Positions 34,781 to 44,840 of a stretch of 64,000 nucleotides of DNA are shown in pieces; position 1 is the first letter of the stretch, and the number at the start of each line of letters is the position of its first letter. Position numbers and translations under genes: made by a program. The notes below the pieces were generated by a model, which saw only the letters and a program-made list of their open reading frames with translations, did no database searches and was not told where the DNA came from. The stretch is taken from assembly GCA_039707655.1 (NCBI GenBank), contig CM077665.1, forward strand, positions 308,822,486-308,886,485, written 5' to 3'. This DNA is from Elymus sibiricus. Lineage: Eukaryota; Streptophyta; Magnoliopsida; Poales; Poaceae.

Positions 34781-35308
34781 ATGGAGTTTAGGTTGCATCA
34801 TTTGTATCGTCTTTATAATGTCTTTCGTGAAAGTAAGGATTCAGAAAATTGTGCTCAATTGGTAGAGGAAGAAATTATGAAAATACTTAATGAGAATTCC
34901 TTGAATGATGAGCATGATTGCAATGTTGCTAGTATGAATTCTCTGAATATCCATGATGCTAATGATATGCAAAGCCACAAGTTTGGGGATGCTATGTTTG
35001 ATGAAGATGATATTTTTTGTCCCCCAAGTTTTTATGAGCAAAACTATTATGATGATAGCATGCCTCCTATGTATGATAATTATTGTGATGACATGTATGC
35101 TATAAAGAGTAATGACAACCATGAAACTTGTTATCATGATTTTAATATTCAAAGTGGTTATGTCTATCAAGTACCTCATGATAGTTATTTCGTTGAGTTT
35201 GCTCCCACTATTATGAATGAGAAGAAATTTGCTTATGAGGAGAGTAATAAATTTTCTATGCATGTAGATCATGAAAAGAATGCTTTATGTGATAGTTATA
35301 TTGTTTAA
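34781..35308 (+). CDS. Short acidic gag-like ORF of element D
   Basis: 175 codons from an ATG in a good context (AAAAAAATGGAG) about 100 bp after the primer site. The protein is rich in Asp, Asn, Tyr and Met. Segments shared with element C are NSLN-x-x-HDC-x-V-x-SMNSLNIHDAND (33-60) and GDAMFDE-x-DIF, followed by YYDDSMPPMYDNYCDDMY. The C protein has about 190 residues, including a CCHC knuckle, between the NIHDAND and GDAMFDE blocks; D lacks them. It therefore looks like an internally deleted derivative, not a new protein. A second open stretch (35309-35596, another frame, with CRNCNN and CSCHEIHDALFY) may be a frameshifted continuation. Function unknown. Confidence 0.6.
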   Translation: MEFRLHHLYRLYNVFRESKDSENCAQLVEEEIMKILNENSLNDEHDCNVASMNSLNIHDANDMQSHKFGDAMFDEDDIFCPPSFYEQNYYDDSMPPMYDNYCDDMYAIKSNDNHETCYHDFNIQSGYVYQVPHDSYFVEFAPTIMNEKKFAYEESNKFSMHVDHEKNALCDSYIV

Positions 35309-35596
35309 TTCCTTCATTATGCTACTGAAAATTATTATGAGGGAGGAACATATGCTTGTAGGAATTGCAATAATATCAAGTTTCCTCTCTATGTGTTCAA
35401 AGCTTTGAAGTCATGCTTGTTTTGCCTTCCTATGCTAGTTGATTCTTGCTCTCATAAATTGTTTGCTCACAAAATCCCTATGCATAGGAAGTGGGTTAGA
35501 CTTAAATGTTCTTGTCATGAGATTCATGATGCTCTCTTTTATGTTTCAATTCTTTACTTTTATGTGAGCATCATTGAAATAATCATGCCTGGCTAA

Positions 35597-38500
35597 AAGG
35601 CATTAGAGAAAAGCGCTTGTTGGGAGACAACCCAACACTTATACTTTCTGTTTTGATGTGTTCACATGATTAAGCTACTGTACTAATAATGTTTTGTGCC
35701 TTTTATTTCAATAAAGTGCCAAGTAAAGCCTTTGGGATGACTCACAAGATGAGTAGAATTGATGCTGAACAAAAACAGAAACTTTTGACTCCAGTACAGG
35801 AATTTTCATTTTCTACTGGAGCATGATAATGATCTGAAATTTTTACACAGTATTCATATAAATATTATTCATGTTGTCCTAATTTTTCAGAATTGTTAGA
35901 GACAGCTAAGTATGGTTACACTACAGATCTTCACGGACTGTTCTGTTTTTGACAGATTCTGTTTTGCATGCATAGTTTGCTTGTTTTAGTGTTTCCATAG
36001 CTTATATTTAGTGGCATAAATTATGGGAATTGTAGAATACAGTAGGTATCATGTGAGAACAATTATGAATCTAGTATTGATAATACCTAAGTGAATGATC
36101 TATCTTTATTATACTAACCCATCTCACGAAGTTCTGTTAAGTTTTGTGTGATTGAAGTTTTCAAGTTTTGGGTGAGACACCGATATGAGGAGAATAAGGA
36201 GTGACAAGAACCTAAGCTTGGGGATGCAAGGCACCCCCAAGGTAATATCCAAGGAATACTCAAGCGCCTAAGCTTGGGGATGCCCCGGAAGGCATCTCCT
36301 CTTTCGTCTTCAACATTATCGGTATATCTTACTTAGAGCTATATTTTTATTCGTCACAAAATATGTGATTTGCTTGGATCATCATTATATTTTGTTATTT
36401 TATGTTAGGTGTTATTTATAATCTTGTTTTTCAATAAAAAGTTCCAAGAATTGTCTTAGGGTGCTTGCATCGCATGTTTTGATGTGTGCTGTGTAAAAAC
36501 AGAAACTTTTGTTGTAGTGTTTGAATTTTCATATTTTACTGGAATGTGAAAAGTTTCTGAAATTTTTACAAAGTGTTTTCATATAAATTATTTAGCATGT
36601 CCTAAAGTTTCATAATTTTTTGAGTTACAGAAGTACACTGTCTTCATAAATTGCTACAGACTGTTCTGTTTGGACAGATTGATGTCATAGTTTTGTTATC
36701 TACTTATCCTATAGTTTCCATAGCCTATATTGGTAGATATAAATTGTGTAAATGACAGTAAACAGTAGATTATGTTTGTAAATTATTGTGCAACTTGTCT
36801 TGGCAGTACATGAGGTGTTGATTTGTTCTTATGTGTACTAACCTATCTCATGAGTTCTTTTCGAGTTTTGTGTGGATGAAGTTTTTGAGAATAGGTGAAA
36901 CCGGGATATGAGAGGATTGAAAGAGATACAAAAGCTCAAGCTTGGGGATGCCCAAGACACCCCAATTAAATATTTTTCAAGAAGTCTCAAGCATCTAAGC
37001 TTCGGGATGCTACGCATCCCACCTCTCTTCATCAACTATCGGTTAGCCTATGTTGAGCCTAAACTTTTATTCGTTCGCATGATGCGTGCTTTTCTTGGAG
37101 TTCTATTATTGTTTAGTTTGCTATTTGAATAAAATACTCAGATCTGAAAATCTTTATTGAGAGAGAGAGAGTCCTCACATAGCTACTTTATTGTTTGACT
37201 ACTCATTGATCTTCACTTATATCTTTCAAGAGTAGTTTGATGTTTACTCTTGTGTTTCGCTTATATCCGGAGAGTAAATTGTGAATGAATTGAATATCAT
37301 AAATATGAAATTGTCAATGTGCTTTTATGCTTAGTAGTAGATTCACATCTGGTTTACAAAGTAAAATCTATTGAAGTTTGACCATCACAATATTGGTCAT
37401 ACAAGCAATTCATGAATGATTAGTATAAGGAAGAGAACTTTCACATACAAATATATTATCTTGGACATCTTCTATGATTGTGAATACCCATTAATTATTT
37501 TCAAACTTGAGCAAATTAGTTGAAGTTGGACAAGCAAGACAACGTAATGAGTTATGGTTGGGTATATTTGCATAGAAGTTATATTGTTATGGATCCTCTA
37601 ACATGTGGTGCTTGTTTAGAACCTTTTGCTAGCCAAAACTTCGTACTAAGTAGAGATACTACTTGTGCATCCAAACCCTTGAGCCAATTTTCTTCCATGA
37701 GAGTCCACCATACCTACCCATATATGTTATTTCACTGCCATTCCAAGTAAATTTGCATGTGCCACCTCTAAAATTTCAAATGAACACCTGTTTTGTGTGT
37801 CTGGACCACTCATGGAGCGACAGGGGGCGGTCAGTATCTTCCATGTTAAGCGGGTTATTCTCATGATGAGTGTTTATTCACTCGTCCTTGCACGAGAGGG
37901 GCGGTAATAGGGATTCCCAGTCCCAAAATAAAAAAATCAAATAATTAAACAAAACTCCCCCAGGAATGTTGTTGGTATGGACGGTACCCGTGGATTCGGC
38001 TAGCCGCGGAGTGTGTTTGTTGGTGGAGGGGGAGTAAACCTTTACTTTTACCGCTTGGTAACCGCCGCTAATGTGTTTAGCATGGAAGATATTGATAACT
38101 CTTGGTCGTAACATTGACAGGAAGGGTGTGCCTCCCAAAATTATATTCATCTCTGTTTTAAACAATCAGCTCTGGCACATATGCAAATCCCTGCTTCCCT
38201 CTCCGAAGGGCCAATCTATTTACTTTCATGTTATTTACTATTCATGTTGAGTCAACTTCTTATTCCAACCTCAATCTATTAGTTGGCAAGCATCATGTGG
38301 TGGGGAAAGATCCAAACATATATATCCAGTCAAATATATTTGATCACGACTTATTATTTTTGATAATTATCTTTATGATAAATGAGTTGGGAGGCGAAAC
38401 ATTAAGCCCCTATATTTCTCTGTGTTCGATGGATACCATTTGTTCTAAAAATATGCTTTGAGTAATAGCAATCATAGAAGACTATATGATGATTGAGTAT

Positions 38501-38793
38501 TTGGAGCTCTTACTTAGACTTGTTGAGAATAAGTTGAATTGCAATTGTTTGGTGACTAAGAACATAGTTCGATAAGTTTCAAGAGAATTCATTGTTTGAA
38601 CCATGACATGTGAATTGATTACTACTCTATCATGATGATTTTTATGAGAAAAACTTGCTGCTATGATGCTAGAAAAATTAATTGAAATTGTCATTGATCA
38701 AACTTATATACTATGATAGGATTCACACTTCATAAATTATTTCTTTTATCATTTAGCTACTCAAGGACGAGTAGGAATTAAGCTTGGGGATGC
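35597..38793 (+). other. 3' UTR of element D with iterated polypurine-hairpin motifs
   Basis: No coding signal. Four AAGCTTGGGGATGC-like motifs are each followed by an inverted partner: 36217-36241, about 36274-36299, about 36940-36964 and 37004-37020 (perfect GGGATGC / GCATCCC). The region then contains the conserved 3' UTR block and ends in the real polypurine tract 38780-38793. Confidence 0.7.
37626..38226 (+). repeat. Conserved 3' UTR block, copy in element D
   Basis: Homologous to 1558-2062 (A) and 26118-26718 (B). Confidence 0.75.
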
Positions 38794-40793
38794 TGATACG
38801 TCTCCAACGTATCGATAATTTATGAAATATTCATGTCATATTTGTCTATGTTTTTACTATTGTTTTATGATTTATTGGTACTAACCTATTAATGGTTGCA
38901 AAATTGCACAAGTTCTTGTTTCACATTTTGATGTGTAAGAATTAATTGGAAATTGTCGAAAACACGCAAAAGGAGCCTTGTTGGAGGAGGACTCTGACTT
39001 TCCTGAAATCTGTCCACGAACAGTTTTTAGAAATCGTCGGTTTTACCCCCTAAGATGGCGTAAAATGGAAAAGGTTAAAACTAGGAAAGTGTGGGGAATT
39101 TTATGACAATGATTCTGGACTGCAAATTCGTCCAAAACGGAGTTCGGATGAGATCTAGAGACCCGTTTTACTGAAGGAAAATATCTGATTACGGGATTAC
39201 GAGAATTGATGACGTGATTGAGTCCAACTCTTACCATATCTAATATATTCGGCCAAGCCACGACTTTGGGGACTTGTGAGGGTTGTGAGCAGCCCCTAGG
39301 AAGTTTCTAGAGGTGCCCAAGAGCCATTGGATCAAGGGTCCATCCATTGGAGGGCCATAGAGCACCACAGAGACACATATAAGGAGAGGAAAATCCTAAT
39401 TTTGGGAGAGCCACCAAGAGCCACGAGTTTGCCTCTCCCTTGGAAGCCGCCAAGAAGGGGAGAGGCTCCTCCATTGCAGCACCAAGCCCGTCGCCACCGC
39501 CGCCGCCCGTCGCCGGTGCTGTGGCCGCCATCGTCTCCATCTCTTCGGGGTTGCACCTCTCCATCAACAAATCTCTCTTTCTCACCATGATAATGTGTGA
39601 GTAATCCTCCTCGGGGCTGAGGGTATGTACTAGTAGCTATGTGTTCAATCTCTCTCACTCGTGTTCTTGAGATGTCACGATCTTGATGTATCACGGGCTT
39701 TGTTAATATAGTCGGATCATATGATGTGTTCCCCTCTCTATCTAGTTGTGATGAATTGAGTTTTCCCTTTGAGATTTCGTTACCGGATTGAATAATTTTA
39801 TGGATTTGAGAGCACTTGATATATGTCTTGCATGCGGATACCCATAGTGGCATTGGGGTATTCAAGTGATAAACTTGATATATGTTTTGGTACTCAACTT
39901 GCGGATTCCCGAGGTGACATTGGGGTAATCTATGCGTAGGGGTTGATACACGTTCTTGTCCTAGCTTCTCCGGTAGAAATCTTGGGGCACTCTTTGAGGT
40001 TCTTTGTGTTGGATTGAGTATTATGAATCTGAAATTGTTTGATGCGTATCGTATAATTAACTCATGGATACTTGTGGTGACATTGGAGTATCTAGGTGAC
40101 ATTAGAGTTGGTTGATGCGTATCATATGGTGTTATTCTAGTACGAACTCTTAGATAGATCGATCGGAAAGGATAACTTGGTTATATTAGTACGAACTCTT
40201 GCATAGATCGATCAGAAAGGATAACTTGGTCATGTTAGTATGAACTCTTGGATAGATCGATCAGAAAGGATAACTTTAAGGTGGTTTCGTACCCTACAAA
40301 CAATTTCTTCTTATGCTCTCCGCTAGATAAGAACTTTGGAGTGATTCTTCGTTGCACATTGAGGGATGGTTATGTGATCCAATTATATTAGCATTGTTGA
40401 GAGATTGCACTAGCGAAAGTACGGACCCTAGGCCTTGTTTTCAAGCATTGCAATACGATTTGTGCTCACTTTTGTTACTTGCTACCTTGCTGTTTTTATA
40501 TTTTCAGATTACAAAAACCTATATCTATCATCCATGTTGCACTTGTATCACCATCTCTTCGCCGAACTAGTGCACCTATACAATTTGCCATTGTATTGTG
40601 TATGTTGGGGACACAAGAGATTTCTTGTATTTCATTGCAGGGTTATTTGAGAGAGACCATCTTCATCCTACACCTCCCACGGATTGATAAACCTTAAGTC
40701 ATCCCCTTGAGGGAAAATTGCTACTGTCCTACAAAACTCTGCGCTTGGAGGCCCAACAAAGTCTACAAGAATAAAGTTGCGTAGTAGACATCA
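38794..40793 (+). repeat. 3' LTR of element D
   Basis: TGATACGTCTCC to ...GTAGTAGACATCA, 2000 bp. It keeps the 49-bp tandem array at 40138-40276. Confidence 0.9.
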
Positions 40794-40798
40794 GGTCT
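40794..40798. repeat. Right target duplication of element D (GGTCT)
   Basis: Matches 32618-32622 exactly; the C reading frame continues from here. Confidence 0.9.
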
Positions 40799-41409
40799 TT
40801 CTTGAAAATCATGAATCTAAAAATTTTGAAATTTATAAAGTGATTCATGATAGTTCTTTGAATGAAAAGCATGATTGCCATGTTGTTAGTATGAATTCTC
40901 TGAATATCCATGATGCTAATGATGATTGCACTAGTCATGATAAAAATATTTTCTATAAGCATGCCAATTTTTGTGGAGTGAATAAAATTTGTAAAGACAT
41001 TCCATATAGGGATGATAGATTTTGTAAGAAGTATAAACAAGATCAAACTAATTGGTGGCTTAAAGTGATAGATGAACTTGCCACAACATTATGCTCTCTT
41101 CATCCCATTACTTGTGAACTTTGCAATAGGGTTGGTCATCTTAATTTCCAATGCATGCTTTTTCATGACCGAACCGTTTCCAAATATTGTGATAATTTGA
41201 TCCCCCGTGAACCTTATAATGAACTTTTCTTTTTGGGGAATGAAGAATTATCACATAAAAATGATTGGTTTGATATATTCATTACCACAAATGATAATGA
41301 AACTAATCTACAAGAAATCTATATGTTTTGCGTAGTGAATTGCAATGAGAATGCTTATATTGCCAACTACAAAAATAATGAGAAACCAATAGAATATAAA
41401 AGGAACTAG
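40799..41409 (+). pseudogene. Element C gag-like gene, middle part with CCHC zinc knuckle
   Basis: About 203 codons open from the D junction to a TAG at 41407-41409. The sequence is acidic and Asn-rich, with SMNSLNIHDAND shared with D. It has a textbook CCHC knuckle CELCNRVGHLNFQC (41113-41154, C-x2-C-x4-H-x4-C), the RNA-binding motif of retroviral nucleocapsids. The reading frame resumes after insertion X at 60189 (KDTNERIKVSQYPP). The same TAG triplet is present in both copies of the AACTAGA repeat, so it was there before X or is part of X. An apparent start at 40777 lies in the D LTR and is an artefact. Confidence 0.65.
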
Positions 41410-41410
41410 A
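41404..41410. repeat. Left AACTAGA repeat at the edge of insertion X
   Basis: Repeated at 60183-60189 (8 of 9 bp if extended by GG/AG). It may be a target duplication. Alternatively CTAG (41406-41409) is the minus-strand 3' terminus of a Helitron followed by T. Confidence 0.5.
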
Positions 41411-42337
41411 GGGGTACGCGCGCTCTGCTGCGCTGCTCTTCTCTTAGTGAATAGCTCTTCTTTTTTTCTCTTTAGTTGGCTATTTCGGTTGGCCGCCTCG
41501 TTTTGGGTTTTTCAGGATCCTTTGTGGAGGCGCAGCAGACTATAGGCAACATCCCCTGCGGACTGAGACAAACTGGAATTTGTTTCTTTTCCTCCAATAT
41601 TACATTTAAATTTCAGAAGAAAGACTATTAACCAAAAAGACCATGTGTTACAACAAAACATTATTGGACATTTTTTGCAAATAACATTCTTGGCCATTTC
41701 CGGGCACCATAAAACGTCTGGCGATAGGGTTTTTGCCAAACGGAAGTATATAGAATATTGTTATTTCCTCTTGTCTTATAATATTTTATGTTTTATGTTT
41801 TATTTTTGTCATCTCTAGGTTGTCTCAACCTGGAAGAAAATTCTCTATTTAACATTTGATTGATTAGAAAGCAAAAGAATGAAGATGCACTGTTCGAATG
41901 TGCAGAAGTTCACCTATGCTTAGATGGCATTACAGGAGCCTTCATTGAGTGTACTACATGTCTCTTTCTTAGAACATCAACATAGCATAGCATGGACTCA
42001 ATTATTAGCCGTGAGAAAGTAAAAGAACAAAGATGCACTCTGCGGAAGTACATCTTGTAAGATATCATGGAACATCAACATAGGTGAACTTCTGCAAGCT
42101 ATTCCTACTGCATTGATGCACTGTAATGTTTATTTACTCATTAACAACAATTTCAGGTTGGGATACTGAAGTTATGTACACCGAGGTAAACTAAATGTTA
42201 CGAAGATGACAGGAATCTCATCGTGTACAGTACTAATGGCTCGGCTGAGATCATAACTGCACTTCCATATATGCTTGGGTTAGTATTGCTATCATAATAT
42301 ACAGTTGCATTTAAAAAAAATAGATTACATTGTAAAA
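41411..42337 (-). other. Left arm of X, presumed 3' flank of the captured channel gene
   Basis: No coding region that I recognise. Contains a perfect 17-bp inverted repeat (41902-41918 / 42079-42095, GCAGAAGTTCACCTATG) and short direct repeats (AACATCAACATA near 41972 and 42071; AGATGCACT near 41883 and 42031). Confidence 0.45.
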
Positions 42338-42646
42338 TCAGTCACCTTTCACAATCACAACAAACACATCATCTAGAGACTACTCCCTCCGTCACATTAT
42401 ATAAAAACGTTTTTCAAGCTGTTTTAGCTTAAAAACGTACTTATATTATGGGACGGATGGAGTACTACTTAATCAATGACTTCAGTTCTGGATTAATGGT
42501 TGCCTTGTTGGTGTTGGCAAGCCGGTAGCCGATCACAATCTCGTCTCTCTCACGATCCCTGACCATTATGTCAAGGAAGATCAACTCCTCTTGTTCGTAC
42601 AGGTAAAACCATAAAACTCAGCAGACCATATGCACAGCTCGTTGCG
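42338..42646 (-). pseudogene. Captured last exon of a CASTOR/POLLUX (DMI1-type) ion channel gene, split by a MITE
   Basis: On the minus strand the exon reads NEL-x-I-x-x-AEFYLYEQEEL, then FLDIMVRDRERDEIVIGYRL, ANTNKATINPELKSLIK and, after the MITE, SLDDVFVVIVKGD-stop (stop 42338-42340). In plant CASTOR/POLLUX channels the end of the protein has the same order: ...AEFYLYDQEEL...VIGYRLAN...INP...KWSLDDVFVVIS. These proteins are nuclear-envelope cation channels needed for symbiotic calcium spiking. Damage: an 8-bp insertion (42604-42611) within the AEFY-LYE codons, two TAG triplets where the family has Lys-Trp, and the MITE at 42383-42462. All upstream domains (pore, RCK) are absent. Confidence 0.75.
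42383..42462. mobile_element. Stowaway-type MITE (Tc1/mariner)
   Basis: 80 bp, CTCCCTCCGTCACATTAT ... GGGACGGATGGAG, with near-perfect terminal inverted repeats, a nearly palindromic body (AAAAACGTTTTTC / CTTAAAAACGTAC) and TA duplications at 42381-42382 and 42463-42464. Inserted in the captured channel exon. Confidence 0.9.
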
Positions 42647-42855
42647 CGTAACATAGGATTACCATGGTCTGATGAGATCCAAGGCAAGTCAGTGGGTAGT
42701 TGACTTTATAAACAATCATCTAGTACATCATTAAATAGAGATACTTTAAGTCATTGTTATCTGGAAAGTGTGGCCTGTAGACATAGATTGTAGGAAAAGC
42801 ATGACTTTTAACTATAAAGCACAATTCAAAGCATGTCGTGTTTTACATAGTATAC

Positions 42856-42950
42856 CTCCTCAGCAAAGAGTTCCTCGAGAACTCCATTGATTTGCTTGTT
42901 TTCTGCCACCATTGCTAATGCCATGCTGACGGTTCTCTTGTCCGGAATAT
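42856..42950 (-). pseudogene. Captured penultimate exon of the CASTOR/POLLUX-type gene
   Basis: 95 bp on the minus strand encoding IPDKRTVSMALAMVAENKQI and NGVLEELFAEE, with an AG acceptor (42951-42952) and a donor GTATAC (42855-42850). The peptide fits directly before the last exon (family: ...VLEELFAEEGNE...). This exon is undamaged. The intron to the last exon spans about 42647-42855. The next exon upstream is missing: after 37 bp of presumed intron the Angela array begins, and on its far side a different gene's exon is found. Confidence 0.75.
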
Positions 42951-42982
42951 CTGCTTTGTGAATTGGAACATACAAAAACCAT

Positions 42983-42987
42983 ATACA
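42983..42987. repeat. Left target duplication of the Angela array (ATACA)
   Basis: Exact partner at 58265-58269, beyond the third LTR. Confidence 0.9.
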
Positions 42988-44840
42988 TGTTGGAAATATG
43001 CCCTAGAGGCAATAATAAAAGTAGTTATTATTATATTTCCTTGTTCATGATAATCGTTTATTATCCATGCTATAATTGTATTGATTGGAAACACTGATAC
43101 ATGTGTGGATATATAGACAACACTGTGTCCCTAGTATGCCTCTAGTAGACTAGCTTGTTGATCAAAGATAGTCAAGATTTCCTAGCCATAGACATGAGAT
43201 GTCATTTGATAACAGGATCACATCATTAGGAGAATGATGTGATGGACAAGACCCAAACTATGAACATAGCATATGATCGTGTCAGTTTATTGCTATTGTT
43301 TTCTGCATGTCAAGTATCTGTTCCTATGACCATGAGATCATGCAACTCACTGACAAAGGAGGAATACCTTGTGTGTATCAAATATCACAACATAACTGGG
43401 TGACTATAAAGATGCTCTACAGGTATCTCCGAAGGTGTCTGTTGAGCTCGCATGGATCGAGACTGGGATTTGTTACTCCGTATGACGGAGAGGTATCTCA
43501 GGGCCCACACGGTAATACAACATCACAATAAGCCTTGCAAGCAATATGACTAAAGAGTTAGCCACAGGATCTTGTATTACGGAACGAGTAAAGAGACTTG
43601 CTGGTAACGAGATTGAACTAGGTATAGAGATACCGACGATCGAATCTCGGGCAAGTAACATACCGAAGAACAAAGGGAACAGCATACGGGATTATCTGAA
43701 TCCTTGACATAGAGGTTCAACCGACAAAGATCTTCGTAGAATATGTAGGAACCAATATGGGCATCCAGGTCCCGCTATTGGTTATTGACCGTAGAGGTGT
43801 CTCGGTCATGTCTACATAGTTCTCGAACCCGCAGGGTCTGCACACTTAACGTTCGGTGATGTTTCGGTAGTATTGAGTTATGTATGGTGGTGACCGAAGG
43901 TTCTTTGGAGCCCCGGAAGAGATCCCGGACGTCAGGAGGAGTTCCGGAATGGTCCGGAGGTAAAGATTGATATATAGGAAGTCCCGTTTTGGTCACCGGA
44001 AAAGTTTTGGGTATTTCCGGTAGTGTACCGGGAGTGCCGGGAGGGTCCCGGAGGGCCATCGGGAGGGGCCACTCACGCCGGGAGGCCACATGGGCCTTAG
44101 GGGTGGCACACCAGCTCTTAGTGGGCTGGGCAAGCCAGCCCCTATGGGCCCATGCGGCTGGGGTGAGGGAAAAAGGCAAAAGCCCAAAAAGGGGGAAGGG
44201 TTTCCAAGTGGGGGAGGAATCCTACTTGGAGTAGGACTGGAGTTGGACTCCCTCTCCTCCCCACTTCGGCCGACTCCTAGGGGCAGCCCTAGGAGCGCCG
44301 GCCCCTCCCCTCCCTCCTATATATACTAGAGGGAGAGAGGGCCATAGACACCCAACCCTAAAGGCCACGATGCAGCCCTCTCTCCCAATAGATCATCTCC
44401 TCTAGTTTTTCAGCAGTGTTTAGGCGAAGCCCTACTGGAATAGTTCCACCACCGCCGCTGCCGTGCCGTCGTGCTGCCGGAGAACTCATCTACCTCTCCG
44501 CTCCCTTTTGCTGGATCAAGAAGGCAGAGATCGTCATCAAGCTGTACGTGTGCTAAACGCGGAGGTGCCGTCTGTTCGGCACTAGATTGGAAGGGCCGTG
44601 ATTGGATCGCGGGACGGATCATGATTGGATCGCGAGACGGATCGTGATGGGATCGCGGGACGGCTAGCGATTTGGATCGCGAAGACGTTCAACTACATCA
44701 ACCGCGTTTCTTAACGCTTCCCGCTTAGCGATCTACAAGGGTATGTAGATCCACTCTCCCTCTCGTAGATGCTCATCACCATGGATAGATCTTGCGTGTG
44801 CGTAGGAAAAATTTTGTTTCCCATGAAACGTTCCCCAACA
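42988..44840 (+). repeat. Angela LTR 1
   Basis: 1853 bp, TGTTGGAAATATG to ...GTTCCCCAACA, with TATATATAC at 44318-44326 as TATA box. Confidence 0.9.

Larger units (their letters stand above)
32623..40793 (+). mobile_element. Element D: complete non-autonomous gypsy element
   Basis: 8171 bp with two LTRs (2032 and 2000 bp), a primer site, one short gag-like ORF, a long 3' UTR, a polypurine tract and a perfect target duplication GGTCT. It is related to its host element C in LTR and ORF but lacks the zinc-knuckle part of the C protein. No protease, reverse transcriptase or integrase is present. By eye the first 525 bp of the two LTRs differ at about 34 positions (6.5%), plus small indels and a deletion of about 30 bp near 39487 in the 3' LTR. 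Confidence 0.9.

Noticed and set aside
42180..42290. Possible lectin-like stretch DDRNLIVYSTNGSAEI in the left arm of X
   Set aside because: Only one short match to a bulb-lectin-like pattern, with no flanking domain or splice signals. Too weak to call a fourth captured gene.
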